The translations under genes and the position numbers were made by a program. Of a DNA stretch of 64,000 nt, positions 1 through 9,541 are shown one piece after another. The DNA is taken from the NCBI GenBank assembly GCA_003162415.1, contig PMOL01000003.1:20606-84605 (forward strand), in the 5' to 3' direction. The notes beneath the pieces were generated by a model. The model ran no database searches. It was not told where the DNA came from and worked only from the letters and a program-made list of their open reading frames with translations. Within the stretch, counting starts at the first letter, position 1. Each line of letters opens with the position of its first letter. Origin of the DNA: Candidatus Dormiibacterota bacterium. Its GTDB lineage: Bacteria; Chloroflexota; Dormibacteria; Aeolococcales; Aeolococcaceae.

Positions 1-137
1 GATGTCGGCGAGGACCTCCCAGTCACGGACTGACCCGTCGAGGTACGGGCGCATTGCCTTTCGAATGATTCGTCGCTCGTGACCTGGGAGGCCCTTGTTG
101 GCGCAATCAGCGGGGCGAACGTGACCTGATAGCGCCT

Positions 138-1175
138 CTATGTCAAGCGATGCACCACGAACCGGTCGTGATCCGCTCGGAGCGCGCGGTATACGACCTT
201 GGCGAGCTGCCGCTTCAGGCTGCGCAGGGCCTCCCGAGACGTCTTGTGCTCAGCGAGCTTGCGCTGGTAGTGCTCCTGGCCGAGACCCGGGTGCATCGCT
301 TGCACCCGCGCAGCGAGGTGGAGCGCGTTATTCAACGAGCGATTCCCGGAACGACACAACCGGTGACGGCGGATATCGCCGCTGGAGGCTTCGATCGGGG
401 CAGTTCCTGTGTAGCTGGCGTAGTGGCCCGCGGTTGCGAAGCGCGTGATGTCCCCGGTGTGACCAAGGATCTTCGCCGTCAGCACGTCGCTGATCCCGAG
501 GATCTGTGGCAGGGTGCTGCCACTTGCAGCGACGGCCTCTGCGCACCGCTTCCGGTTGATCGTGAGGTCGCGGTCCAGCCGTCGCACATCAGCGACGAGC
601 TCTCTCGCCATGCCCTTGCGTTCGTGCTCGACGGCGGTCACCGGGCGAATCGCGGTGAGCAACGCGGCAGCATCCTCGGCTGCGAGGTCGGTGGGCGCGC
701 CACCCGGGCACAGGTCTCGGAGCAGCCGATGCAGCCGGTTGACCGCTCGTCGGCGTTCCTGGGTCAGCTCATCTCGTCGGTCAGCGAGCAGCCGCAGGAT
801 CGTTCCATGGTCCTCACGTGCCACTCGGCGAAGGCTCGGGCTGTGCATGGCCACGGTGGCGACGGAGACCGCATCCAGCGCATCGGTCTTGCGGCCGTGG
901 CCGGTGTGCAGGAGTCGCGCTCGAGCGGCGAGGGTGGCGGGAACGTCGACGACAGCTTCGCCGGCGTTGACCAGTTGTTGGGCAAGCAGGAGTCCCAGGC
1001 CGGATGCGCCCTCGACGGCCCAGGTGCGTTCGGACCACGCGGCGGCCCACTTCAAAAGACGGTTCAGCATCGCTCTGTTCGCTGGGACGCGCAGCTGAGC
1101 CAAGACCTCACCACCACTCCCCAGCGCGGCTGCTGTGTGTGAGCCTTTGTGCGGATCGATCCCGATGACGACCAC
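138..1175 (-). CDS. IS110 family transposase
   Basis: DEDD transposase of an IS110-type insertion sequence. The protein has the RuvC-like N-terminal motif GIDPHKGSH (first Asp at about residue 7), then VEGASG with the catalytic Glu and DALDA with further acidic residues. The C-terminal half carries the GISDVLTAKILGHTGD and SGDIRRHRL stretches typical of the transposase IS116/IS110/IS902 domain. I chose the GTG at 1175 because a GGAGGG Shine-Dalgarno lies 10 nt upstream; an in-frame GTG at 1184 is possible but too close to it. At about 345 aa the length is normal and the frame is intact. IS110 elements usually lack clear inverted repeats, and I could not define the element ends. It lies tail-away from a second, different IS110 transposase. 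Confidence 0.93.
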   Translation of the reverse strand: MVVIGIDPHKGSHTAAALGSGGEVLAQLRVPANRAMLNRLLKWAAAWSERTWAVEGASGLGLLLAQQLVNAGEAVVDVPATLAARARLLHTGHGRKTDALDAVSVATVAMHSPSLRRVAREDHGTILRLLADRRDELTQERRRAVNRLHRLLRDLCPGGAPTDLAAEDAAALLTAIRPVTAVEHERKGMARELVADVRRLDRDLTINRKRCAEAVAASGSTLPQILGISDVLTAKILGHTGDITRFATAGHYASYTGTAPIEASSGDIRRHRLCRSGNRSLNNALHLAARVQAMHPGLGQEHYQRKLAEHKTSREALRSLKRQLAKVVYRALRADHDRFVVHRLT

Positions 1176-1494
1176 GATGTGCACGCCCTCCTTTGGTGGT
1201 TGCGCCGTATGGGTCACTGCGAAGGGCACCCTGAGTTTCAGGAAGCGTCACGCCTCTATCGAGCCACCCCGCAGCCGGAAGAACGCCCGGCCGGCACGCT
1301 ATGAGGGAGTCACACCGAGGTGGACAAGGAGCGTGAGAGCCAGCCGGACGCCCGCCCACACCCTACGTGTTTCGGCGTCGAGTGCCATGGCATCTTGAAC
1401 AAGTCAGGAGCCTGTGCAAGAGGCCCGTCCCAGTACTGTCCGTCCACCTGCCGCTGACGCACCAACCTCATTCCCCAGGTGACGAGGACGAGGT
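1176..1494. other. intergenic gap between two IS110 genes
   Basis: About 320 bases between two divergently placed IS110 transposases. No coding sequence with a credible start or codon pattern is seen. It should contain the left ends of both insertion elements, but no inverted repeat or target duplication stood out. Confidence 0.5.
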
Positions 1495-2568
1495 ATGACA
1501 GACGTCAGGATCGCATACGGAACAAACCGCGTTGTGGTGGGAGTCGACACCCATGCGGATGTCCACGTTGCCGCGGCGCTCGACGCGCTCGGGCGCATGT
1601 TGGGCCGTCTCGAGGTCGGAACGAGCACGCATGGCTATGCGCAATTGCTCAAGTGGGCGCACGCGTTCAGTCCGACGACAACATTTGGTGTCGAGGGAAC
1701 CGGCGCGTACGGCGCCGGCTTGGCTCGTTTTCTCATCGACGCCGGTTGCGAGGTCATCGAGATCAATCGCCCGGATCGTCGAGCTCGTCGCGGACATGGC
1801 AAGTCAGATCCCATCGACGCCGAAGCGGCAGCGCGATCGGTGCTCGCCGGCGGTCCGCTCTGCATCGCCAAGCGTGACCATGACCGGGTCGGCATGATCC
1901 GCACCCTCCGGGTCGCACGTCGCTCCGCACTCAAAATGCGAACCCAGGTAGGGAATCAGATGCATGCGCTGGTGGTTACCGCCCCCGACTCCCTCCGACA
2001 TCAGCTTCGCAATCTTCCCCTCGACAAGCTGGTCGCGGTCACCGCAGCTGCGCGGCCGGGAACCGTCGCGACACCGATCGCGGCAAGCAAGCTCGCGCTC
2101 CGCTCGCTGGCGATCCGCCATCTGGGGCTGACCGCGGAGCTCGTTGTGCTGGACCGTGAGCTGGGCCGCCTGACCATGGAAGCAGCACCCGCGCTGTGCG
2201 ATCTCGCCGGTGTTGGGCCGGACGTCGCCGGGGCGCTCCTGGTGGCTGCCGGCGACAATCCTGAGCGCCTTCGTTCCGACGCTGCATTCGCCAGCTTGTG
2301 TGGCGTGTCACCGGTGCCCGCTTCGTCCGGAAAGACCAACCGACATCGCCTCAACCGCGGTGGCGATCGCATCGCCAACAACGCACTCTGGCGGGTCGTC
2401 ATGGTGCGCCTCACCTGTGATCAGCGCACCAAGACCTACGTCGCCCGTCGCACCGCCGAGGGAATGGCCAAGCGCGACATCATCCGTTGCCTCAAACGCT
2501 ACGTCGCGCGCGAGGTGTTCCACGCGCTCCTGGCGACCGCCCCGGCGCTCACGCGCATTAGCGCTTGA
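1495..2568 (+). CDS. IS110 family transposase (second, divergent type)
   Basis: A 357-aa IS110 transposase not closely similar to the one at 138-1175. The DEDD active site shows as VGVDTHADVH (Asp 18), FGVEGTGAYG and KSDPIDAEAAAR. The C-terminal part has the LAGVGPDVAGALLVAAGD helix-hairpin-helix-like stretch and NRHRLNRGGDRIANNALW, both typical of the transposase IS116/IS110/IS902 domain. The ATG follows a purine-rich GACGAGGACGAGG stretch. The frame is full length, so the element may still be active. Two unrelated IS110 members side by side suggest a tolerant insertion region at this edge of the window. Confidence 0.94.
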   Translation: MTDVRIAYGTNRVVVGVDTHADVHVAAALDALGRMLGRLEVGTSTHGYAQLLKWAHAFSPTTTFGVEGTGAYGAGLARFLIDAGCEVIEINRPDRRARRGHGKSDPIDAEAAARSVLAGGPLCIAKRDHDRVGMIRTLRVARRSALKMRTQVGNQMHALVVTAPDSLRHQLRNLPLDKLVAVTAAARPGTVATPIAASKLALRSLAIRHLGLTAELVVLDRELGRLTMEAAPALCDLAGVGPDVAGALLVAAGDNPERLRSDAAFASLCGVSPVPASSGKTNRHRLNRGGDRIANNALWRVVMVRLTCDQRTKTYVARRTAEGMAKRDIIRCLKRYVAREVFHALLATAPALTRISA

Positions 2569-2678
2569 CAAGGCATAGGAGCATCATTCGCGAATACTCG
2601 CCTGCACAGCGTTGCTCCACCCCGATGACGTTGCGGTTGCGGCGATAACGATGACGTTATCGGCGACAGAATGCGCTT

Positions 2679-3107
2679 GTGAGTTCCGTTGCCCCTCTCT
2701 TCCTCGTTGCCGTAGGGCTGGTCCTCGCGGTCACCGGGACTGTCCAGATTGCCACCGGACGAGACGGCGCGCATCTACCCGCCGTCAATCGCCCGTGGAC
2801 TCTCGTTGGAGCGGGCGGCGCCCTCGTCGCTCTGGCGTTACTCCTGGCAGCGTCAGTGGATAGTGCGGTCCTGGGGACGTTCTGTTCCTGGCCGCAGAGT
2901 GTCAGGACGTTGTCTGGCCTTGGACTGATCGTTACTGTCCTTCCCGCCTTGGTGGCGATCCGCCAGACACTGCGACGCGAGCGGCGATCAGTAGCCTACT
3001 GGGTGATGGTGGGGGCTGCGATTTCGGCAATCGGCCTCTACATGTGGCTGCTAACTGGCGCCAATCACCCGTGCCCAGGTGGCTTCGTGTCAGACGCGCT
3101 CAACTAG
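2679..3107 (+). CDS. small four-helix membrane protein, unknown function
   Basis: A 142-aa protein starting at GTG; the ATG 8 bases upstream is out of frame and stops at once. It has four hydrophobic segments, at about residues 5-24, 42-58, 78-98 and 106-125, with short charged loops, one of them RQTLRRERR. A conserved-looking FCSWP and an NHPCPGG near the C-terminus give two periplasm-facing Cys residues. No family is recognised. It stands alone between the IS110 gene and a convergent operon. Confidence 0.6.
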   Translation: MSSVAPLFLVAVGLVLAVTGTVQIATGRDGAHLPAVNRPWTLVGAGGALVALALLLAASVDSAVLGTFCSWPQSVRTLSGLGLIVTVLPALVAIRQTLRRERRSVAYWVMVGAAISAIGLYMWLLTGANHPCPGGFVSDALN

Positions 3108-3186
3108 ACATTGCCGCGTCACCACCCGGGCTCCTGAACTTGAGCTGCCACGAGCCAACCCTACTATCGGTCCCGCTCGGGCTCGC

Positions 3187-4317
3187 TCACGGCCCAAGGT
3201 CCTGTCTCGTCCATACCGATCCCTCCCACTCCCAGACGTGCACAGGCTGTGGCAATCCCTGAGCCGCTTGCACCGTATTGCCGAACAGCAGGACTCGCCC
3301 GCTTTCAGCTTCGGTTACCACTCCCCCGGGTTGGAGGGCGCCGGAGAAGAGTCCGCGCGATTGCCAGTCGACCCCAGTCCACTCCCACAGCTCGTCATTG
3401 CTCGACTGGAGCTGTGCTGGGTTGCAAACCAACAGTAGTCGGTTACTCAACGGATCCAATGCAAGCCCAGCGACGATGGACGGCGGTGTGTGACTCGTGG
3501 AGAGTTCGCGCCAGACGGTCCCGTCCCATCGGAGCGTGACCACGCTGGACGACGTCGCCGTCTCGTAGCGAATGCCCACCCCGAGAAGTGAATTGCTCAC
3601 CGCGTCAAAGGCGATGGGACCGGGATAGATGTTCGTGGGGAAGTCACCCGTCGGTACACGGGACCAGCGCGTTCCAGTCCAGATCCAGGTCTCGGCTTGC
3701 GGGGACTCCACCGATGGCCCGGGGACTACCAACACCATCGTCGCGAGTCGCTCATCCCAGGCCATCACACTTCCGTCACCAGGTGGAGGACTGCCTGTCC
3801 CGGCGTCGAGCTCTCTCCAGGTCTTCCCGTCCCATGCCCAGGTGTCGTCGACCACCTGTCCGGGAGCGAGCCTCCCTCCGTACAAGAGCACCACTTGCAT
3901 GACTGGGTCGTAGGCCACGGCTGCGTCGAATCGACCGGGTGGGCTGGCGCTCGGGTGCGCGAGCGTCCATCCGTGGTAGTTCCAGAGCCAGGTCTTGTTG
4001 TAGTCGTCGATGCCTCCGAACAGCAGCACATCCCTCGCTGGCGCGTAGTACGCGAGGGCATAGCCGAAGCTCGACGTGGGACACGCGGCGCAGTCTTCAC
4101 GAGGCTGGATAGTCGGGCTGGCTGAGGGGGGAACTGACGTGATCGCTGGTGGTGAAACGGACCGGCTCGGCGGAGGTGGCTTGGGCGCGTTCGGGCGCGA
4201 CAGGATGAAGCCGACGGTCGCCGCGAGAACAACAGCACTGGCCAAGAGCGCGGCCGCTTTCCACCGGGATCGGCCCTCAAGACTCACGATCTGATGATGC
4301 TGCTCCATCTCGAGCAA
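3187..4317 (-). CDS. membrane-anchored kelch/beta-propeller-like protein
   Basis: A 376-aa protein with a short cytoplasmic N-terminus, one transmembrane helix at about residues 20-40, and a Pro/Ser-rich linker (NAPKPPPPSRSVSPP). An extracytoplasmic domain follows, with repeated pieces such as DVLLFGGIDD, VVLLYGGRL, TWAWDGKTWREL, TWIWTGTRWSRV, LWEWTGVDW and HVWEWEGSVW. This alternation of xLLFGG and WxWxGxxW strands is the pattern of kelch/galactose-oxidase type beta propellers. The start is uncertain: TTG at 4317 or ATG at 4308, and the frame is open upstream to the stop of the ABC gene with no standard start codon. It lies 66 bp downstream of the ABC ATPase gene and is probably cotranscribed. 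Substrate and role are unknown. Confidence 0.7.
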   Translation of the reverse strand: MLEMEQHHQIVSLEGRSRWKAAALLASAVVLAATVGFILSRPNAPKPPPPSRSVSPPAITSVPPSASPTIQPREDCAACPTSSFGYALAYYAPARDVLLFGGIDDYNKTWLWNYHGWTLAHPSASPPGRFDAAVAYDPVMQVVLLYGGRLAPGQVVDDTWAWDGKTWRELDAGTGSPPPGDGSVMAWDERLATMVLVVPGPSVESPQAETWIWTGTRWSRVPTGDFPTNIYPGPIAFDAVSNSLLGVGIRYETATSSSVVTLRWDGTVWRELSTSHTPPSIVAGLALDPLSNRLLLVCNPAQLQSSNDELWEWTGVDWQSRGLFSGALQPGGVVTEAESGRVLLFGNTVQAAQGLPQPVHVWEWEGSVWTRQDLGP

Positions 4318-4383
4318 GTCGAGAGGAGTCAGCCAAGAGAGGAGCTGGCGGGCAATGGCGGCGTCGGTTCGCTCCGTCTCGCC

Positions 4384-5112
4384 TTAATCGCTGTCGCTCA
4401 CGATCCTGCCGTCGCTGAGGACGAGGGTGCGGTCGCAGCTCGCGGCGATGCTCGCATCGTGGGTGGCGACGAGCAGCGTAAGGCCACGCTCAATTCGCAG
4501 TCGGTCGAGCACGGCAACAATCTCAGCGCCGGTATGGGTATCTAGGTTGCCGGTCGGCTCGTCGGCCAATACGATGCCAGGATGATTGATGAGCGCGCGG
4601 GCGATCGCCACGCGTTGCTGCTCGCCGCCAGACAGCTGAGACGGTAGGTGTTTCACGCGGTCGGCAAGGCCCACCGCACCGAGCAGATCGCGTGCGCGAG
4701 TCACCTTGTCAAAGTCAGTTCGATACGGAATGACTGGGGCGAGGACATTATCCAGTGCCGTGAGGGCGGGTAGCAGGTGGAAGCGTTGGAATACGAACCC
4801 GATGCGCCGGCGGAGCGCAGCCCTTTCCGAGTCGCGCAACCGCGCGATGTTCATGCCGTCGATCGTGATTCGACCCTCGTCGGGAACATCCATCGCGCCG
4901 ATTAGGTGAAGGAGGGTCGACTTTCCAGAGCCAGACCGTCCTGTAATCGCGAGGCTCTGCCCAGGCGGGATGTCAAGCGTCACCGCGTCGACAGCCTGGA
5001 CCGATTCCCCAACGCCGCTGCGATAAGTCTTACTCACCGCCGTGAGAGACACACCCAGACCTTGGTGGTCGCCGCGGCTTGGATGGGATGACTTGCTGTC
5101 GCGTGCCGCCAT
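4384..5112 (-). CDS. ABC transporter ATP-binding protein (LolD/MacB type)
   Basis: ATPase subunit that would power the FtsX-like permease encoded just upstream. Walker A is GRSGSGKSTLL, the signature is LSGGEQQRVAIARAL, Walker B is GIVLADEPTGNLD, and a switch His sits in VATHD. The GNLD after Walker B marks the LolD/MacB/FtsE branch, which works in mechanotransmission or in export of lipoproteins and peptides rather than classical import. I chose ATG 5112 (242 aa): it lies 7 bp after the permease stop with GAGGA upstream. A longer in-frame start at 5133 would overlap the permease. Confidence 0.92.
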   Translation of the reverse strand: MAARDSKSSHPSRGDHQGLGVSLTAVSKTYRSGVGESVQAVDAVTLDIPPGQSLAITGRSGSGKSTLLHLIGAMDVPDEGRITIDGMNIARLRDSERAALRRRIGFVFQRFHLLPALTALDNVLAPVIPYRTDFDKVTRARDLLGAVGLADRVKHLPSQLSGGEQQRVAIARALINHPGIVLADEPTGNLDTHTGAEIVAVLDRLRIERGLTLLVATHDASIAASCDRTLVLSDGRIVSDSD

Positions 5113-5119
5113 GTCGCCG

Positions 5120-7897
5120 CTAGTCCTCGGCAAGGGTCGCCGCCAACGGCAGACGCTGGAGAGTTGCCGCCACGATGCTGGCCGCGACGATCGTTACCAC
5201 AATTCCGGCGACGAATGCTGCGGCCGCAGGAGCTGCGATGAGCGAAAGGTCGGGGCCGAGTAGTATCGCGACGACTGCCAGTCCAAGGACGGCGCCGCCC
5301 AAACTGCCTGCGAGGCCGATCCCGAGGCCTTCACCGATGGCGACTCGTGCCACGTGCCCGCGCCGCCAGCCCACGGCCGTGAGGACCGCGAACTCGGAGG
5401 CGCGCTCGCGCAGGTTGATGTACAGCACGTCCGCTACCGAAGCGGCGCCCAAAACGATGGCGAGTGAAGCGGACAGGTAATCCACCGCTCGCACCTGGTT
5501 GGCGACGAACCCCCCGAGCGCACTGCCGACCACACCCTGATCGAACGCCAGATTGAGCGCGAGCAGCACGGTGAGCGCGGCGATTCCCACAGCGAGCGCC
5601 GCTGCGGCGAGCGCGGCTCGAGCTGGCGCACGGCCCAGGTTGACGAGCGCCAGCCCGGCGATGTGCCGCACCGGATGAGGCCGTCGCGGGGCACGTACCG
5701 CGGGTGCCACCGCGTCGAGCGGCTGCGCATGCGCAGCTAGCAATGCCGGAACGAGCCCGGAGAGCCCCGCAAGGAGCATCGCCACGGGAATGACCAGGCC
5801 GACCCGCCACCACGGGACCTCCAAACGAAGCAGGGCAATCAAAAGGGCGGAGACCCCGGTACCCAGGATCCCGGCCACCAGACCAGTGAGCATGACCTCA
5901 CCGAGAATGAACATGAAGATCATCCTTCGTGGCCAACCTAAACATCGCAGTACGCCGATCTCTGTCCGTCGAGCTCGTACCGCGGCGAACGCCGCGTTGG
6001 CGAGAAAGAATCCGCAGACAATCAAGATCAGCACGAACAGAGCCAGGCTCTTGCCGTCGACGGCGTTGAGGATGACCAGAGCGACCGCCTTGCGAACCCA
6101 GGATTCGTTCAGGGTCAGGGCTGGCCGCCCGTCACTGCCCGCCGGGAGCGCAATGGTCTCGGTGGTCGGGGAAGACCCTGCCGTGATGTCAACGTCCAGC
6201 CCCGTCGCTTGACGTATGGCAGCGGCGACTTGGCCAATCTGTGCGAGCTGCTGGCGGACGCTGCCATGCAGCCCGCCCACCCGTACACGGACGACACTGA
6301 TGGGTGCCGTCGCGTTGACGGTTGGGAAGTCCTGCTCGAATGCCGGCAATGCGCTGAGCGTGGTCAGGATCAGCGGCGGCTGCTGAAGGTAGCCGGCCAT
6401 GTTCGCGTTCGGGAGTAGCGGCTGGTTGCCCAGCGCCTTTTGGCTCGCTGCGTCGGCACCGGTGACCTGGGGCGGATAGTACGTTTCCAGCGGTACCTGT
6501 GAGAGGGCGCTGAACCCGGGCAATTTACTCGGATCGAATTCGCCGACAGCGTGCAGAGTCAGGAGCTGCGGACTCGTGTTCGTTCTGAGTTGTTCGTTGA
6601 GTTGCCGAAACCCCAGGTCAGTTGAGTCGATCGGAGCCGCTTCGAAGCCGTTCGAGAGCACGCTCGAGGTCCACACGCTGTTGGAATTGGTGACCGGAAG
6701 TGGCGCCAGATCCCCACCGGACAGCTGTCGGTACGTGGTGGGTCCGCTAGTCCAGTACGCGTCCACGAGCGGCGCCGAATTCGACAGCTGCTGCAGGATC
6801 TGCTGGTATGCCTCCTGCGCCGTGAGCGTGACCCGCTCGGCAGGGATGGGCGTTTCTTTGGCCAGAGCCGCGGCGAGCTGGTCCGGGAGCAGTCCTTGGT
6901 GAAGCAGAGCCACTGCCGCGGCGGGTAACCGGCTGACGGTTATTTGATCGGTGTCGTCGACGAACGGGTTGGTGGTAGCCAGCACAGGGACTTGCAAGTG
7001 CGGCGCGAGCGACCCAGGGATCGGTTGTGCACCTATCGCAACGGCGCTGTCGGTGGGCCGTAAATACCTGCCGCTCGTCACAGCATTGCCCAGCCCAACC
7101 AACTGCTGCTCCGCAACCGGGTCGATCGCCGCGACCAGGAACGGGAGCACGACATCTAGATAGCCGCCTACGTGCCCCGGCGGCAGTTGAACCGGGCCAG
7201 CGTTGGCGGTCAAGTCTCGTCGTGACCAGCAGTATCCGTTTTGAGCTTGATAGTCGGCAAAGGGCGAGGTGAGATTGGGCACGTGGAAGTAAGAAGGACA
7301 GACGGTGACCTTTTGTCCATTGGGAAGCACTTCGGTGCTCTCGATTACCGTGGTCGGTGTGACTGTGATGCTGGTGCCTGGCTTTAGCGCCTGGCTCTGT
7401 AATGGATCATCGGTCACGTACACGTAGCCAATCGAGGAAGGCGGGAATCGCGTCAGGCCCCGGTCGGTCGTCCGATTGTCGGTGAGGGTGAGCACCTGCG
7501 ACGCCGCAGGCGTCAGAACGTTGGTCACGTCTATGGGGATTTGCACGCCCTGCAAGACGTATCCGATCATCGCGATCGGCGCCGCGAGCTGTACACCAGG
7601 GATCTTCAGAATTTGGGCATATTGTTGGAGCGTGATGCCACCGAAGATTCCTGAAAGGTAGTTGTCCCGCACCAGGCCTTTGCTCGCCTCGAGTGGTGTC
7701 GTCGAGCCTGGCGGGCGCACCAAAATGTCGTAAGCGGGTCGGAGGTTCCGCGCCACGGTGCCCTGCACTTGAGCGGTGCTGGTCGTCGTCGCCGCAGTCA
7801 GAAGCGAGAAGCTCACCGACGCCACGAGGATTCCCGCAGCGACCGTCGCCGCGCGACCACGGCGATGCAGCAACTGAGACCACAGCGCTCGCAACAC
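5120..7897 (-). CDS. FtsX/MacB-like ABC transporter permease
   Basis: A 925-aa permease. One helix lies near residues 15-37, followed by a very large extracytoplasmic domain of about 600 residues, then a three-helix FtsX domain (about residues 640-745) containing ARRTEIGVLRCLGWPRRMI. A second FtsX-type bundle at the C-terminus (about 775-920) contains RERASEFAVLTAVGWRRGHV. The two EIGVLR/EFAVLTA-GW coupling loops are where the ATPase docks. The start is GTG with no clear Shine-Dalgarno. It is first gene of a permease-ATPase-propeller operon and divergent from the genes after 8318. Substrate cannot be inferred; lipoprotein or peptide export, or an envelope-stress function, would fit the family. 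Confidence 0.9.
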   Translation of the reverse strand: MLRALWSQLLHRRGRAATVAAGILVASVSFSLLTAATTTSTAQVQGTVARNLRPAYDILVRPPGSTTPLEASKGLVRDNYLSGIFGGITLQQYAQILKIPGVQLAAPIAMIGYVLQGVQIPIDVTNVLTPAASQVLTLTDNRTTDRGLTRFPPSSIGYVYVTDDPLQSQALKPGTSITVTPTTVIESTEVLPNGQKVTVCPSYFHVPNLTSPFADYQAQNGYCWSRRDLTANAGPVQLPPGHVGGYLDVVLPFLVAAIDPVAEQQLVGLGNAVTSGRYLRPTDSAVAIGAQPIPGSLAPHLQVPVLATTNPFVDDTDQITVSRLPAAAVALLHQGLLPDQLAAALAKETPIPAERVTLTAQEAYQQILQQLSNSAPLVDAYWTSGPTTYRQLSGGDLAPLPVTNSNSVWTSSVLSNGFEAAPIDSTDLGFRQLNEQLRTNTSPQLLTLHAVGEFDPSKLPGFSALSQVPLETYYPPQVTGADAASQKALGNQPLLPNANMAGYLQQPPLILTTLSALPAFEQDFPTVNATAPISVVRVRVGGLHGSVRQQLAQIGQVAAAIRQATGLDVDITAGSSPTTETIALPAGSDGRPALTLNESWVRKAVALVILNAVDGKSLALFVLILIVCGFFLANAAFAAVRARRTEIGVLRCLGWPRRMIFMFILGEVMLTGLVAGILGTGVSALLIALLRLEVPWWRVGLVIPVAMLLAGLSGLVPALLAAHAQPLDAVAPAVRAPRRPHPVRHIAGLALVNLGRAPARAALAAAALAVGIAALTVLLALNLAFDQGVVGSALGGFVANQVRAVDYLSASLAIVLGAASVADVLYINLRERASEFAVLTAVGWRRGHVARVAIGEGLGIGLAGSLGGAVLGLAVVAILLGPDLSLIAAPAAAAFVAGIVVTIVAASIVAATLQRLPLAATLAED

Positions 7898-7993
7898 TAG
7901 GAGGAACCGTTCATATCTCTGCTGATCGACAACTCCACTTCCCGAGCCATGATATGCGGGACTCTATCGTCGCGGACGTTTCAGGAACAGAAG

Positions 7994-8122
7994 CGAACCC
8001 TCCTAAGCTTCCTCAAAACGATCGGAAGAACAGCCGTCCGAACTCGAGGGAACGGCCAGGAAGCGCCACGTGACGCCGTGACTGGACAGAGATATTGGCC
8101 CAGTATTGGCCCAGCACCTCCA
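7994..8122. repeat. 129-bp direct repeat, copy 1 (integration-site-like)
   Basis: By hand alignment this stretch matches 14871-14999 without gaps, with about 118 of 129 identical positions and the same orientation. It lies in the roughly 420-bp divergent intergenic gap 7898-8317, which otherwise holds nothing I recognise. Near its right end is a perfect tandem ATTGGCCCAGT/ATTGGCCCA (8094-8113), conserved in both copies and resembling integrase arm-type sites. Copy 2 sits just behind an integrase remnant, so these are probably attachment-region relics. Confidence 0.75.
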
Positions 8123-8317
8123 AACGCCACGAGGGTGCGGGGTGTCCCTGCGTCTGGTGAGAGGACGCTCGGCTGTGTTGGCGCCACTTTCCGATGTGCG
8201 CCTTGATCTGCCGCCGATCCCGCCTCGATCTCGGCCCGGACGCCCCCGCGGCGGCTCTGGGAACGCCTAGGATGACTGGCAGGCATCGCCTCGGCGGCAG
8301 ACGGATGCGACTACTCC

Positions 8318-8962
8318 ATGACAGACGAGCTTGCACGCGATCCCAAAGATGTTGTCCGAGATGGATATGACGCCATTTCGGAGATCTACCGAGCCGATGG
8401 CGCCGAAGACGGCTCGCAAGGCGAATGGCTTGCCGAGTTCGCACGCGCCCTGCCACCAGGCGGACACGTACTAGATCTTGGGTGCGGGTGCGGCGTCCCA
8501 GCAGCTCGCTGGCTGTCGGCGCGAGGGTTTGCGGTTACCGGAGTTGATATTTCAGCGCGCCAGATTGAGCGAGCGCGTGCTCTCGTGCCCGGTGCCCAGT
8601 TCATTCAGTCGGATATGGCGGCCATCTCCTTTGACAACGGCACTTTCGATGCTGTAGTTAGCCTATACGCGTTGATCCACCTGCCCGTTGCCGAGCAGCC
8701 GGGTGTCCTATCGCGAATTGCTCGCTGGCTGCGTCCAGGAGGTCCACTCTTGGCAATCGTGGGGGCAGGCCCAGGCACCGGAACCGAAGAAAACTGGTTG
8801 GGTGGCGGTGCGCAGATGTATTGGTCCCAACCTAGCCTGCCCACTACCCTTGAGTGGGTCCAACAGGCCGGTCTCTTGTTGGATTGGCAGCGCTTCATTC
8901 CGGAGGGTGGTACAGGGCATGTTCTGATCCACGCTCGGTGCCGTCGTCCAAGGGACAAGTGA
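8318..8962 (+). CDS. class I SAM-dependent methyltransferase
   Basis: A 214-aa Rossmann-fold methyltransferase. SAM-binding motif I is VLDLGCGCGVPAARWL at about residues 49-64, followed by the acidic strand end VTGVDIS, then QSDMAAISF and FDAVVSLYALIHL (motifs II and III). It belongs to the UbiE/Methyltransf_11-25 type, usually acting on small molecules; the substrate cannot be told. The stop overlaps the start of the next gene (TGATG), so the two are translationally coupled. It lies immediately right of the 129-bp repeat, in a patch of apparently acquired small genes. Confidence 0.9.
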   Translation: MTDELARDPKDVVRDGYDAISEIYRADGAEDGSQGEWLAEFARALPPGGHVLDLGCGCGVPAARWLSARGFAVTGVDISARQIERARALVPGAQFIQSDMAAISFDNGTFDAVVSLYALIHLPVAEQPGVLSRIARWLRPGGPLLAIVGAGPGTGTEENWLGGGAQMYWSQPSLPTTLEWVQQAGLLLDWQRFIPEGGTGHVLIHARCRRPRDK

Positions 8963-9345
8963 TGATTTCCCACATCGAGCTCTACGTCTCCGACCTCGCG
9001 ACGTCGGCGCATTTCTGGGACTGGCTTCTGCGTCTGCTCGGCTACCAACCCTTCCAGTCGTGGGCTGAAGGGCGGAGTTGGCGCCTCAACGGGTTCTATC
9101 TTGTGCTGGTTCAGACGCCATATGCGCACGTTGGCGCTGGCTACCATCGAAGGCGCACTGGTCTGAACCATCTCGCGTTCGCGGCGGACGATCGCAATCA
9201 GGTGAACCAAGTCACTGAAGCTCTGCGTGATCGCGGCGTTCGCATCCTTTACGAGGACCGGCATCCGCACGCGGGCGGACCTGATTCTTACGCCGTGTTC
9301 TTTGAAGATCCAGACCGCATCAAGGTCGAACTTGTCGCCCCATAG
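8962..9345 (+). CDS. VOC (glyoxalase/bleomycin resistance) family protein
   Basis: A 127-aa protein starting at the ATG that overlaps the methyltransferase stop. It has the paired beta-alpha-beta-beta-beta layout of the vicinal-oxygen-chelate fold. The first module begins MISHIELYVSDLATSAHFW, the second has GLNHLAFAADD, and it ends with the family hallmark FFEDPDRIKVELV. Metal-ligand candidates are His 4, His in LNHLAF and Glu in KVELV. It may be a lyase, dioxygenase or drug-binding protein; the coupled methyltransferase hints at a shared small-molecule substrate. Confidence 0.9.
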   Translation: MISHIELYVSDLATSAHFWDWLLRLLGYQPFQSWAEGRSWRLNGFYLVLVQTPYAHVGAGYHRRRTGLNHLAFAADDRNQVNQVTEALRDRGVRILYEDRHPHAGGPDSYAVFFEDPDRIKVELVAP

Positions 9346-9541
9346 CGATGCGCTTGAACTTCCTCATCTCGATCTGACCGACGGGTGGATCGTTCTACCT
9401 GTATCGGATAGCGCAGACGCGGCTGAGTTGGTTGCTGCGGTGCCTGGGCCCGACCCCAGAAACGCTGGACTCCCACGCAGGGGGTCAGCCGAGGAGGCCA
9501 AGGGCTGGATTGCTCGGCGGCGCACCCGCCTCGCCGAGCGC
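9346..9541 (+). pseudogene. remnant of a GNAT acetyltransferase N-terminus
   Basis: This stretch is open in the same frame as the following protease gene and reads LTDGWIVLPVSDSADAAELV then SAEEAKGWIARRRTRLAERL. That resembles the first strand and helices of RimJ/RimL-type GNAT acetyltransferases. There is no start codon in frame after the VOC gene, and the acetyl-CoA site is absent. It appears to have run in-frame into the lipoprotein gene that follows. Weak evidence, by recall of family pattern only. Confidence 0.35.

Noticed and set aside
8094..8113. Possible CRISPR or tandem array from the ATTGGCCCA repeats
   Set aside because: Only two units per copy and no spacers; better explained as integrase arm-type sites.
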